A DNA stretch of 64,000 nucleotides from Caldilinea sp. CFX5 (GTDB taxonomy: Bacteria > Chloroflexota > Anaerolineae > Caldilineales > Caldilineaceae). The notes beneath the pieces are model-generated. The model ran no database searches, had not been told where the DNA came from, and saw only the letters and a list, made by a program, of their open reading frames with translations. Shown piece by piece: positions 24,126 to 34,975 of the stretch (within the stretch, counting starts at the first letter, position 1; every line of letters begins with the position of its first letter). The position numbers and the translations under genes are program-made. Where the stretch lies: assembly GCA_021405325.1 (NCBI GenBank), contig QWII01000013.1:62001-126000 (forward strand). The letters run 5' to 3'.

Positions 24126-24550
24126 TGCGCTACATCTTAGACACCGATCACATTACGCTCTATCGCGAGGGTAATTTAATGGTGCGGAGCCGTATTGCAA
24201 CGGTGGGCAATGCTGCTCTTCACGTCACCATTATTTCTTTTCAAGAGCAGGTTGAAGGCTGGTTTGCGGAAATTCGCCGCGCCCAGAATCAGCAACGTTT
24301 ACTTTGGGCATACGGCAAATTGCATCAGACCTTCATCTTCTTTACGCGAATGCAAATATTGCCATTTGATGAACCAGCGGCGATCCAATTCCAACAGTTA
24401 TATCAACAGCGCCTCCGCGTCGGCACCCAAGACCTGCGCATCGCCGCCATTGCCCTGGCGCACGGTTGCACCGTCGTCACCCGCAACCACCGTGATTTTG
24501 CGCGCATACCAGAGTTGGCGATTGCGGATTGGAGCGTCGCCATCAATTAG
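24125..24550 (+). CDS. PIN-domain ribonuclease toxin (VapC-like)
   Basis: This 141-residue PIN protein has the acidic metal-binding residues in order: LDTDHIT (Asp near the N-terminus), ISFQEQVEGW (Glu), TQDLRIAAIAL (Asp) and TRNHRDFARIP (Asp). VapC toxins cleave tRNA or rRNA. ATG 24125 follows the upstream gene without a gap. Its stop overlaps the stop of the convergent AfsR-like gene within TTAG. It likely forms a type II toxin-antitoxin pair with the preceding gene. Confidence 0.85.
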   Translation: MRYILDTDHITLYREGNLMVRSRIATVGNAALHVTIISFQEQVEGWFAEIRRAQNQQRLLWAYGKLHQTFIFFTRMQILPFDEPAAIQFQQLYQQRLRVGTQDLRIAAIALAHGCTVVTRNHRDFARIPELAIADWSVAIN

Positions 24551-27500
24551 TCCACCGTTACCTCGGCCAGGGCATACGCCACCGTCTCGTCCAGGGTCAT
24601 CGCCTCCCCTTTGGCCCAGGCGGATGTGGTGGCTTCTTCAGCTAGTTGCCCGCGCGCAGTGACAATGGCCTCATCAAAAAATTGCTTTTCCACCGGCGGC
24701 ATCATCAACTTCAACTGCCGGCGCTGGGCGCAAGTGGCTGCGGCTAAGGAAAGTGCAACGCTGAAATGAGTTTGTTTGATCGCTAGTTGCACAATTGCTT
24801 CGACCACAGGTAATAAATAGCGAGGCGCGCTCCGCTCTAGTTCATAGAGAAGGGCCTCTTTTAACAAAGCGGTTGCTCTGTCATACTCCCCATTTTCCAT
24901 CGCCACGATGCCTAAAAGCATTTTGGGTTCGGCAAACATGCTTTGTGTCGTCATTGCCGCTCGCTCTGCCAGCACATGCGCCGCCTTGGCAAATCTACGT
25001 TGGTGAATGTAAAGGATTCCTTGATTCGTCAGAGTCAGGGCAATCCCCCAGATCTGCCCGATGCGACGATGAAGTTGTAACGCCTCTTGCAGCAAAACCT
25101 CAGCCTGGGCAAAATCGCCCAGTTCCGCCGCCATCTTGCCCCGATTCGCCAGCGTCATTGCCAGCGCCCATTCGTCGCCGGTTTCCATGTCATTGGCCTG
25201 GGCGGCAGCAAAATAACGATGGGCAGCCTGGTAATCGCCCTGATCAAAGCAGTGCCAGGCGAGGAGACCGTTCGCTATCCCAATCTTTTTTGGGTTGCCT
25301 AAATTGTCAATCTCGTCATTCATGGCCAAACATTGCACAAAGTAGCGGGCGCCAAGTTCGCTCTGCCCTCGTAAAAAGGCGACAAAGCCGGCGCTGGCAA
25401 GCAGATTCACATACGCAGGCGACGGCGGGTGACCAGCAGCGAGCCGTAGGGTTGCCTGCAAATAAGTCTCTGCTTCTTTGAACTGCTCAAGCGATGTCCA
25501 AAACTGGAGGAGATCGGCGCCAAGACGCGAACAATGATCCGTGTCACCGGCAGCCAGCAACCATTGAAACGCAACCCGCACATTGGCATGGTCCGCCTGT
25601 AACTGCGCCAATGCATCAGCACTCTCTGCATCCATCAGCCGGGGCGATTGGCCGGCGACAAATTGGACAAAATAGTGGGCATGGCGCGCTTGCATCGCCG
25701 CCAGTTCCTGCGCCGCCGTTACCTGTGCTAGCCCAAATTCCCGCAGCGTCTCCAACATCGTAAAGCGCAACTGGTTCTCATCGGGGGTTACTTGTAAGAG
25801 ATGTTTATCGACGAGGGTCGCCAGCCCGTCAAGTGCGCGCTCTTCTATGACGTCGCAGACAACGGCGACTGCTTCCGGCGTACAACCACCAACAAAGACC
25901 GCTAACTGACGGAAGAAACGCTGCTCATCCGGGTCAAGCAGGGCGTAGCTCCAGGCGATGGTATCCCACAGCGAACGATGGCGGCTCTCGACATTGCGCG
26001 TGTCGGTTTTCAGAAAGTGGAGCGGCAAGTCGCCGTTCGGATCGGTCAGGCGCTTTACCAGCGCTTGTGGGGAAAGGAGTTTGCTGCGCGCCGCCGCCAA
26101 TTCGATCGCCAGCGGGAGGCCATCCAGACGCGTGCAAATGGTTGCAATCGCTGTTGCATTCTCCGGGGTAAGGACAAAATCATGACGGGCAGCTGCGGCG
26201 CGTTGACAAAAAAGTTCGATGGCCGGCCACTGCTGGAGCGTCGCTGGGGTAAGTTCAGTGGTGAAGGTAGGCGCAGCAAGGGGCGATGTAACATATTCAT
26301 GCTCCCCTTGCAACCGTAACCGCTCGCGGCTGGTCGCCAACACTTTGAGTCGCGGACAGGCAGCGAGCAGGTCGGCGATCACAGGTGCGGCGGTCAGGAG
26401 ATGTTCAAAATTATCTAGCACCAACAGCAAGCGGCGTTCACCCAGCGCTGTGACCAGGCGCTCAAACAAGGGACGACTGCCCATCTCCCCTACGGTCAGC
26501 GTTTGGGCAAGCGCTGATAGCACCAGCGTCGGCTCGCGCAGGGGCGCCAGGAAGGTGACAAAGACGCCATCGGCAAAGTCCGCCAATCCTTGCCCAGCCA
26601 CGGCCAAAGCCAAACGCGTCTTGCCCACGCCACCCGGCCCGGTCAACGTCACCAAGCGCACCGCCTCCCGTTGTAATAACCCTTGCAGCGTCGCCAGTTC
26701 ATTGGTGCGGCCCAGCAGGGGCGTTGTCGGCGCGGGCAGGTTGTGTTTAGGTGATGGGGTGACAAGGTGAGGGGGTGACAGGGTGACAGGGTGAGTGGGT
26801 AATTGTGTCACCTTGTCACCTTGCCACCCCCTCACCTTGTCAAATTGACCGGTGCGAATCAACTCATAGAGTCTATTTGTCTCGGCGCTCGGTTCAACGC
26901 CTAGCTCGGCGGCCAGTTGGCGGCGGCAACGGTCATAGTGGGCCAGGGCCGCGCTGCGTTGTCCGTTCAAGGCGTGTAGGCGCATAATCTGCCGGTGGGC
27001 CTCTTCCAGCCACGGTTCCAATTCGACCCGGCGTTGGGCATAGGCGCAGGCTGGTTGGTAGTGGCCCTGTCCCTCAAAGTGATCGGCCAGATAACGCAAG
27101 GCATCAATGATCTGACGCTGGAGGCGTTCGCGGGTCAACAATAGCCACTCTTCAAAGGCCGCACACCCATTGAGATAGAAGCCCTCTAAAAAGACATGGT
27201 GATAGGCGGCGACGGCCTGTTGCAGGTGATCAATCGCGCGAACGGGCGCAGTCAATGATTGGAGGGCCTTTGTCACCTGGGCCAGATCAACTTGATAGAC
27301 CGTATGGGGGTTGAACTGAATCGTGTGGCGCGTCACCAGGAGCGGCGGCGCTTGGGCGTCACCTTCGCCTAAGACCTTGCGCAGATTCGCCAGGGCATGA
27401 CGCAAGTAGGTCAGCGCCGTCTGCTCCGGCCATTCGGGCCAAAAGAGACCAGCCAGTTGGGCGCGCCGATGCGGTCGGTCCGCCTCGACGGCCAAATAAG

Positions 27501-27597
27501 CCAGCAAGGCGCGCGCCTTGTCGGACTGAAAGCCGGTCAAGGCGCAGCCATTGTCATCGACTTGGAAGCCGCCAAGCAGCCGAATGATTTTCGTCAT
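24547..27597 (-). CDS. AfsR/SARP-like regulator: winged helix, BTAD, NB-ARC, TPR
   Basis: This 1016-residue signal-transduction ATPase has an OmpR-like winged helix (about 5-100: LLGGFQVDDNG, RALLAYLA, LFWPEW, LRHALANLRKVLG) and a BTAD domain (about 110-245). An NB-ARC ATPase follows from about 300, with Walker A TGPGGVGKT (Lys326) and Walker B LLLVLDNFEHLL. A long TPR-rich C-terminal half ends the protein. It would act as a transcriptional activator gated by ATP and a TPR-bound signal. The linker between BTAD and NB-ARC (residues about 252-280) is encoded by a stutter palindrome. Two direct repeats typical of SARP sites lie upstream at 27731-27750, between it and the divergent small gene at 27823. 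Confidence 0.9.
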   Translation of the reverse strand: MTKIIRLLGGFQVDDNGCALTGFQSDKARALLAYLAVEADRPHRRAQLAGLFWPEWPEQTALTYLRHALANLRKVLGEGDAQAPPLLVTRHTIQFNPHTVYQVDLAQVTKALQSLTAPVRAIDHLQQAVAAYHHVFLEGFYLNGCAAFEEWLLLTRERLQRQIIDALRYLADHFEGQGHYQPACAYAQRRVELEPWLEEAHRQIMRLHALNGQRSAALAHYDRCRRQLAAELGVEPSAETNRLYELIRTGQFDKVRGWQGDKVTQLPTHPVTLSPPHLVTPSPKHNLPAPTTPLLGRTNELATLQGLLQREAVRLVTLTGPGGVGKTRLALAVAGQGLADFADGVFVTFLAPLREPTLVLSALAQTLTVGEMGSRPLFERLVTALGERRLLLVLDNFEHLLTAAPVIADLLAACPRLKVLATSRERLRLQGEHEYVTSPLAAPTFTTELTPATLQQWPAIELFCQRAAAARHDFVLTPENATAIATICTRLDGLPLAIELAAARSKLLSPQALVKRLTDPNGDLPLHFLKTDTRNVESRHRSLWDTIAWSYALLDPDEQRFFRQLAVFVGGCTPEAVAVVCDVIEERALDGLATLVDKHLLQVTPDENQLRFTMLETLREFGLAQVTAAQELAAMQARHAHYFVQFVAGQSPRLMDAESADALAQLQADHANVRVAFQWLLAAGDTDHCSRLGADLLQFWTSLEQFKEAETYLQATLRLAAGHPPSPAYVNLLASAGFVAFLRGQSELGARYFVQCLAMNDEIDNLGNPKKIGIANGLLAWHCFDQGDYQAAHRYFAAAQANDMETGDEWALAMTLANRGKMAAELGDFAQAEVLLQEALQLHRRIGQIWGIALTLTNQGILYIHQRRFAKAAHVLAERAAMTTQSMFAEPKMLLGIVAMENGEYDRATALLKEALLYELERSAPRYLLPVVEAIVQLAIKQTHFSVALSLAAATCAQRRQLKLMMPPVEKQFFDEAIVTARGQLAEEATTSAWAKGEAMTLDETVAYALAEVTVD
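26760..26842. repeat. Stutter palindrome inside the AfsR-like gene
   Basis: The arms 26760-26794 and 26808-26842 are 35 bp each, with 3 mismatches, around a 13-nt loop. Each arm is made of degenerate octamers such as GGGTGACA and AGGTGAGG. The segment is translated in frame, as residues about 252-280 of the regulator (GDKVTQLPTHPVTLSPPHLV), exactly in the interdomain linker. Confidence 0.8.
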
Positions 27598-27730
27598 GGA
27601 CTTGGGTGGAGAATGGACATCACGTTACGAATACGGTCGGCTTTGGGTAACGCTCGCCGTGCGGGCGTTGCCGTGGGCTGATTATAGCACACGCACCCTG
27701 ACCATTTCAAGTATCTGGCGCACCTCCCTT

Positions 27731-27750
27731 TTCTCAACGCGTTCTCAACG
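27731..27750. promoter_or_regulatory. Candidate SARP-type direct-repeat site
   Basis: TTCTCAACG occurs at 27731-27739 and again at 27742-27750, an 11-bp period (one helical turn). SARP winged-helix regulators bind direct repeats with this spacing. The site is in the divergent region between the AfsR-like gene and the gene at 27823. A further TTTTGAG at 27751-27757 makes a partial inverse with the second copy. Binding is inference. Confidence 0.45.
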
Positions 27751-27822
27751 TTTTGAGCCATCATTCTCTCCGTTGCGTCAACGGGCACCGCTTATGCTGG
27801 AAGGGAAAGGAAACCCGGTAAC

Positions 27823-28026
27823 TTGATAAAACAGCCCACAGACCGCTATCAATCGTATCTTTTACGGCTCTGGCAAGAAGAGTGCAATGGCCGCCGCGTC
27901 TGGCGTGCGTCGGTCGAAAGTGTGCAGACGCACGAGCGGTGGGGCTTTGTCGGTTTGCCGGCGTTGTTTGCCTTTCTCGAACAACAGCTACAGGCAACAA
28001 AGCATGACAACAGAAAGGAAAATTGA
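27823..28026 (+). CDS. Small conserved-looking protein next to SARP regulator
   Basis: This 67-residue protein (KQPTDRYQSYLLRLWQEECN, then RRVWRASVESVQTHERWGFVGLPALFAFLEQQL) reads like a compact single domain. The pattern SYLLRLW....WRAS.....T.ER.GF..L.ALFAFL is one I associate with short proteins beside AfsR-like regulators in Chloroflexota; no function is known. The start is TTG 27823, with AAAGGAAA upstream. It ends just before the NTF2-like gene, so the two are probably co-transcribed and may be controlled by the divergent regulator. Confidence 0.6.
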   Translation: MIKQPTDRYQSYLLRLWQEECNGRRVWRASVESVQTHERWGFVGLPALFAFLEQQLQATKHDNRKEN

Positions 28027-28027
28027 G

Positions 28028-28927
28028 ATGAAGCGCAAGATTCGATGCCTTATGCCATGCCTACTCCTGGTTATCCTGTTGGCGCTGCCATCAGCGACCA
28101 AGGCCCAGGAGACCCCGCCGCCGCAAGATCCCGAAGCCGTCTACCGGGCGGCCTATGCGGCCCAAAATGCCGGCGATGTCGAAGCCAGTATGGCCTTTTT
28201 TGCTGAGAGCGCCGTCAGCATTGCCCTCCCGCCGCCGCCAGGCACAACCGGCGTCTTTATCGGCAAGGACGCCATCCGTGCGGCCACAGCGGATTTTGTG
28301 ACCAGAAGTCCCCAGATTGAATTTGTCGATTTTCAGGTCAACGGCGACACCGTCAGCTTTACCTTGTTGTTGGTGGAAGATGTTTTTCGCGAGCTTGGCG
28401 TCTTTCCCATCAAATTCAGTGGCGTCGCGGTAATTCAAGACGGGCTGATCCAATCCGACACCTGGATCATGGACAAGGATTCACTCGGTAGACTCGAAGC
28501 TGCTATTACCCTGGCCAATAACAAAGCAATCATACGTCAGGCTTACGATCAAATTTTCAGTGAAGGCAAGTTGGAACTGTTGGATGAGGTCATTGCAGCC
28601 GATGCCATTGATCATGGTTTCCCAGAATTACGGGGCGTAGAGGCATTTAAGGGGCCGATTGCCGGCATGAGAGCCGCCTTCCCTGATCTACAGGCCAAAG
28701 CGGAGTTTATCATTGCCGAAGGGGACATGGTCATGGCGCTGGCGACCTTCACCGGCACTCATTAAGCCGACTTTCTCGGCATTCCGGCCACGGGCAAAGA
28801 GATCACCTGGTCACATGTAGACATCAATCGGATTCAAGACGGCAAGGTCGTCGAGGCGTAGCACATCGGCGTACCTGGGGCCATTTTGCAGGCGCTTGGG
28901 GCACAATTGACGATGCCCACAGAATAA
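28028..28927 (+). pseudogene. Secreted double NTF2/SnoaL-like protein with two nonsense codons
   Basis: From ATG 28028 the frame encodes a signal peptide (CLLLVILLALPSATKAQE), a first NTF2-like domain (VYRAAYAAQNAGDVEASMAF onward) and most of a second, SnoaL/ester-cyclase-like domain (AIIRQAYDQIFSEGKLELLD onward). TAA at 28763-28765 interrupts it after TFTGTH. The same frame continues ADFLGIPATGKEITWSHVDI, meets TAG at 28859-28861, and ends HIGVPGAILQALGAQL before TAA 28925-28927. Homologs have Gln and Trp at such places, so single-base changes suffice. The truncated product would lack the last 54 residues. A terminator follows. Confidence 0.8.
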
Positions 28928-28942
28928 ACGGCGTCCCTCGGT

Positions 28943-28985
28943 AGAGCAACCTTGCTGATTCGTTACGCCAGGGTTGCTCTCTTTG
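28943..28985 (+). terminator. Terminator after the NTF2-like gene
   Basis: AGAGCAACC (28943-28951) pairs with GGGTTGCTCT (28971-28980) and is followed by CTTTGTTTTC, a typical intrinsic terminator for the rightward transcript. Confidence 0.7.
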
Positions 28986-29031
28986 TTTTCCAAGCGCGCC
29001 AAAACGCTTTACATCTCAGCGCTCCACAATT

Positions 29032-29085
29032 CCGAACGGCAAGCGTTAGCGACCCGACAGCGGGTCGCTAACGCTTGCCGTTCGG
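29032..29085. repeat. Perfect 24-bp hairpin
   Basis: The arms 29032-29055 (CCGAACGGCAAGCGTTAGCG..) and 29062-29085 are exact inverses around the 6-nt loop GACAGC. It lies between the terminator of the NTF2-like gene and the promoter of the Rpn gene, so it is not needed as a terminator. Confidence 0.85.
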
Positions 29086-29133
29086 GCGAAACGCCCCCAA
29101 CTGGAAATACACCCGCGGTGTGGCGGTACAGCG

Positions 29134-29162
29134 TTGACGGAATGGGGGAACGATGGTACAAT
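29134..29162 (+). promoter_or_regulatory. Promoter of the intact Rpn gene
   Basis: The -35 box TTGACG (29134-29139), a 17-bp spacer and the -10 box TACAAT (29157-29162), with an extended TGG in front, lie about 40 bp before ATG 29206. Confidence 0.7.
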
Positions 29163-29205
29163 CAAGAGCAGTGAGCAATAAAGCGGAGCAACGCAGGAAG
29201 CGGCA

Positions 29206-30246
29206 ATGAGCATTCAAAATCCCTATGATCACGCACTCAAGATCCTGGCGCGCACCTACCCGGCAGAATTCCTGCGCTTGGGCTTTCCCAACAAATCAGT
29301 GCGCCTGTTGGAAGAGCAGGCCAATGTAGAACTGGCGCTAGAGATCGACCGGGTAGACTTTTTGCACAAGATCGAATTGCAGGGGAAAACGGCGTTCTTG
29401 CACATTGATTTCCAATTGGAGCATGACGGTGACTGCCCACGCCGCTTCTTTGTCTATAACGCCATGTTGAGCGAATTGCAGAAGCCGACGCCCATCATCA
29501 CCTTGCCGGTTTATATTCGTCGGCGCGTCTCCGATCCGCCCAACAAGTATGAAGTGAAGCTCGACAAAACGGTCTTTCATCAGTTCACGTACCGGTCAAT
29601 CAACTTGTGGCGCTACGTCGATCAGATTCGCAGCGGCGAGTTATACATCTTTGCACCTTTATTGCCAGTGTTAACGCAACCGATGGATGAAGCGCTGTTG
29701 ATTGAAGAGCGGGCGTTGATTCTAACCCACGAAAAAGACACGGATCGGCAACGCACGTTATTGACGACAGCGATTCTGATTGCCGCCCAGTCAAAGTTGT
29801 TTAGCAGTGACTTTCTGTGGGCCTTGTTCAAGGAGGATCCGATGGATCTAGATAACCCGGTGATTGCCAAGTTGTTTGACCGTGCCTATGGGGAAAAGCT
29901 TGCTGCCGAAACGCAAAAGATTGCCGCCGAGGCGCAAAAGGCAGAGCAAAAATTACAAGAAGAGTTAACGTTAGCAACACAACGGGTGGCGGAAGCGGAA
30001 GCCGCACGTCGCGAAGCGGAAGCGGAAGCCGCACGTCGCGAAGCGGAAGCGGAAGCCGCACGCCAATGGCAGGAATTAATGTTGAAAGTCTTAGAACATC
30101 GCTTTACCTCTGCGCCACTGGCATTGGTCCGGCTCTTACAGACGGTGAAACCAGCCCAACGCAGTCGCGCCAGTGATATTATCTTGGACAGCCCGGATGT
30201 GGATCGTTGCTTGCAAGCGATGCGGCAACTACAAGCCGAAGCCTAG
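29206..30246 (+). CDS. Rpn family nuclease / putative transposase, full-length
   Basis: This 346-residue protein has an Rpn/DUF4351-like plan. The N-terminus is NPYDHALKILARTYPAEFLRL. The nuclease core follows, with LALEIDRVDFLHKIELQGKTAFLHIDFQLEHD (acidic and E-x-x-type residues) and then RFFVYNAMLSELQ. A helical EARREAEAE segment comes next (residues about 263-287), encoded by 27-bp tandem repeats at 29992-30065, and then a conserved tail WQELMLKVLEHRF..QRSRASDIILDSPDVDRC. It likely cuts DNA and promotes recombination. The decayed partner copy at 21495-22024 retains only the second half. An SDR-gene scrap follows directly. Confidence 0.82.
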   Translation: MSIQNPYDHALKILARTYPAEFLRLGFPNKSVRLLEEQANVELALEIDRVDFLHKIELQGKTAFLHIDFQLEHDGDCPRRFFVYNAMLSELQKPTPIITLPVYIRRRVSDPPNKYEVKLDKTVFHQFTYRSINLWRYVDQIRSGELYIFAPLLPVLTQPMDEALLIEERALILTHEKDTDRQRTLLTTAILIAAQSKLFSSDFLWALFKEDPMDLDNPVIAKLFDRAYGEKLAAETQKIAAEAQKAEQKLQEELTLATQRVAEAEAARREAEAEAARREAEAEAARQWQELMLKVLEHRFTSAPLALVRLLQTVKPAQRSRASDIILDSPDVDRCLQAMRQLQAEA

Positions 30247-30305
30247 CAGGATTGTCAATATTTCGCCGGTCAACGCCATTGCCGGTCCCCCACATGGCGC
30301 TTAAG
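30247..30305 (+). pseudogene. 60-bp fragment of an SDR gene
   Basis: The sequence after the Rpn stop (ATTGTCAATATTTCGCCGGT and on to CACATGGCGC) aligns base for base, with few changes and two 1-bp gaps, to 22467-22530 of the SDR gene, which encodes IVNVSSANAIAGRPNMAL. The fragment sits in the same relative place as the complete SDR gene after the decayed Rpn copy. It is a relic of a duplicated Rpn-SDR block. Confidence 0.75.
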
Positions 30306-30328
30306 GAGCATTAGGGTGGTCTGTACGA

Positions 30329-31123
30329 TCAGTCATCGGCGGCAACGAACAAGCGGTCCTCTTCCAGGGGCCAGGTAACCGGGTTCTCAAATTCCATATT
30401 TGCCAGCGAGGTCGCCGTCTCTTCTGGCGTTAAGAGCAGCAGGATGGTGACGTCGGCAAGCGTCTCATAGAGCAATTGATGCAACAAAGGCCAAAAGAGA
30501 TCCTCACGCGCGACTCGACGCATACCACGGAAATCCGGATCGATGACACGAATATGAATAGGAGTTACGCAGTTGGACAAGACCTGTCAGGTTTGCGAAA
30601 CCTGACAGGTCTCTGGTAGCGCCCGTCAACTGCGTAACTCCTAATGAATTGAAACTTCATGACGACGGCGCACATCAATTTGGGCATTGACGTGGGCTGC
30701 CTGATAAGGGGCAAGGGCATTGTATATCTCTTGGACTTGTACGTCCTCGCTCTTCTGTTCTTGCATCCCGATAACCTTCCGTCCATGCAGGGCTGCTTCT
30801 TTCAACGACCAGGGCGTCGGATTTTCAAATTCTATATTTGCCCCTGAAGTCGCCACTTCGTCCGGCGTAAGCAACAATAAAAGCGAGATATTCGCAAAAA
30901 TCTCGTCAGGCAACTGCTGCAAAAGGGACCAGACTTCGTCTTCACGGTCGGCCCAGAAGACGCCGTAAAAAGCCGGATCAACAATCCGAATGGCAAGAAA
31001 AACGCCGTGACGACGGCGTACAGCAATTTGGGCGGCAGGATGAGCAACTTGATAGGGTGAGAGGGCAGCAAGAACTGATTGCAATTGTGGATCAACCTGC
31101 TCGTTTTGTAACATTCTATTCAT
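30329..31123 (-). pseudogene. Two-repeat protein gene split by the 85-bp element
   Basis: ATG 31123 (GGGAAGG upstream) begins a frame that stops at TAG 30641, the first bases of the inserted element. The frame resumes on the other side and ends at 30329. Removing the element plus one 5-bp duplication (90 bp) leaves 705 bp encoding 234 residues. That protein contains two tandem homologous repeats: LSPYQVAHPAAQIAVRRRHG..IRIVDPAFYG and LAPYQAAHVNAQIDVRRRHE..IRVIDPDFRG, each ending LLLLTP(D/E)E.ATS.AN(I/M)EFENP. The join falls inside the second repeat and restores the alignment exactly. I do not recognise the family; no signal peptide or membrane segment is seen. Confidence 0.85.
30559..30643. 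mobile_element. 85-bp palindromic mobile element, copy 2 (gene-disrupting)
   Basis: It is identical to 9020-9104 over all 85 bp. It is flanked by the direct repeat ATGAA (30554-30558 and 30644-30648), a different duplication from the ATGAT of copy 1. This shows independent insertion rather than segmental duplication. It interrupts the two-repeat gene with an immediate TAG. The absence of any difference between copies points to recent movement. Confidence 0.9.
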
Positions 31124-31165
31124 GTTACCTTCCCATTTGCCCATTGCACAATGACCGCTATAGAA

Positions 31166-31191
31166 CAGCCGGGTTCTTGCGAACCCGGCTG
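31166..31191. terminator. Hairpin after ileS
   Basis: Perfect 11-bp arms (CAGCCGGGTTC and inverse) with a 4-nt loop lie 8 bp beyond the ileS stop. It is only weakly followed by T residues on the leftward strand, so termination is plausible but not certain. Confidence 0.5.
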
Positions 31192-31198
31192 ACTCACT

Positions 31199-34369
<3,171 letters not shown>

Positions 34370-34382
34370 AGCTGCTCCTTGG

Positions 34383-34451
34383 GGACTGGGTGATTGGGCG
34401 ATTCGGTGAGTGAGCTTGTCGAACTCACCGAATCGCCCAATCACCCAGTCC
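34383..34451. repeat. Perfect 29-bp stutter palindrome between GNAT gene and ileS
   Basis: The arms 34383-34411 and 34423-34451 are exact inverses around an 11-nt loop containing GAGCTTGTCGA. The arm is made of octamers (GACTGGGT, GATTGGGC, GATTCGGT). It lies 13 bp before the ileS start and 2 bp after the GNAT stop, so it separates two genes of the same strand. Confidence 0.85.
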
Positions 34452-34453
34452 TT

Positions 34454-34975
34454 CTACACTCTTGATTTCTCTAAAAGCAATGTCATCCACTCAATATCAT
34501 AATAACAATCAGCCACTTTAATGTAGCGTTTTTCCACATGGGCGGGTTGGAAGCCAGCGGCGAGATAAATTGATCTGGCGGCCACGTTGCCCACCGTGAC
34601 CGCCAGGATGATCTCCTCCAACATTGGTACACGACCGGCGCGTTCGACAAGGTCAGTCATGAGGGCGCGACCGATGCCCAGCCCGCGCGCTTCGGCGGCA
34701 ACATACATGCCACCCACGCCGCCCCGGTGGCAGACTTTGCGGCCGACGGCTTGGGCAAAGGTGACGATGCCAGCAAGTGTGTCGGCCTGCCAGGCGCCAA
34801 GGGTAAAGCGACCGGGTAGCGCTTGCAAGCGTTCGGCGACGGCAGACAGCGGACGGGTAAGTTCATCCTCATAGGCCGAACCAAAGGCTTCCGGGTGTTC
34901 CTGCAAGGAGCGCAAGCGCACAGGCTGATAGGCGGCAGCATCGTCAGGTGTTAAGCGACGAATGGTAAAACTCAT
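34454..34975 (-). CDS. GNAT family N-acetyltransferase
   Basis: This 173-residue acetyltransferase starts MSFTIRRLTPDDAAAYQPVRLRSLQEHPEAFGSAYEDE, with the acetyl-CoA loop VAAEARGLGIGRALM and the C-terminal VTVGNVAARSIYLAAGFQPAHVE. The substrate is unknown; this subgroup includes enzymes acting on amino groups of small molecules or proteins. Its ATG overlaps the stop of the RAYT-like gene by 4 bp (ATGA), so the two are translationally coupled. Confidence 0.87.
   Translation of the reverse strand: MSFTIRRLTPDDAAAYQPVRLRSLQEHPEAFGSAYEDELTRPLSAVAERLQALPGRFTLGAWQADTLAGIVTFAQAVGRKVCHRGGVGGMYVAAEARGLGIGRALMTDLVERAGRVPMLEEIILAVTVGNVAARSIYLAAGFQPAHVEKRYIKVADCYYDIEWMTLLLEKSRV

Noticed and set aside
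13752..28927. Stop-codon reassignment to explain in-frame stops in three genes
   Set aside because: The interrupting codons are TAG, TGA, TAA and TAG, and all three stops end normal genes throughout the window, so no single codon can have been reassigned.
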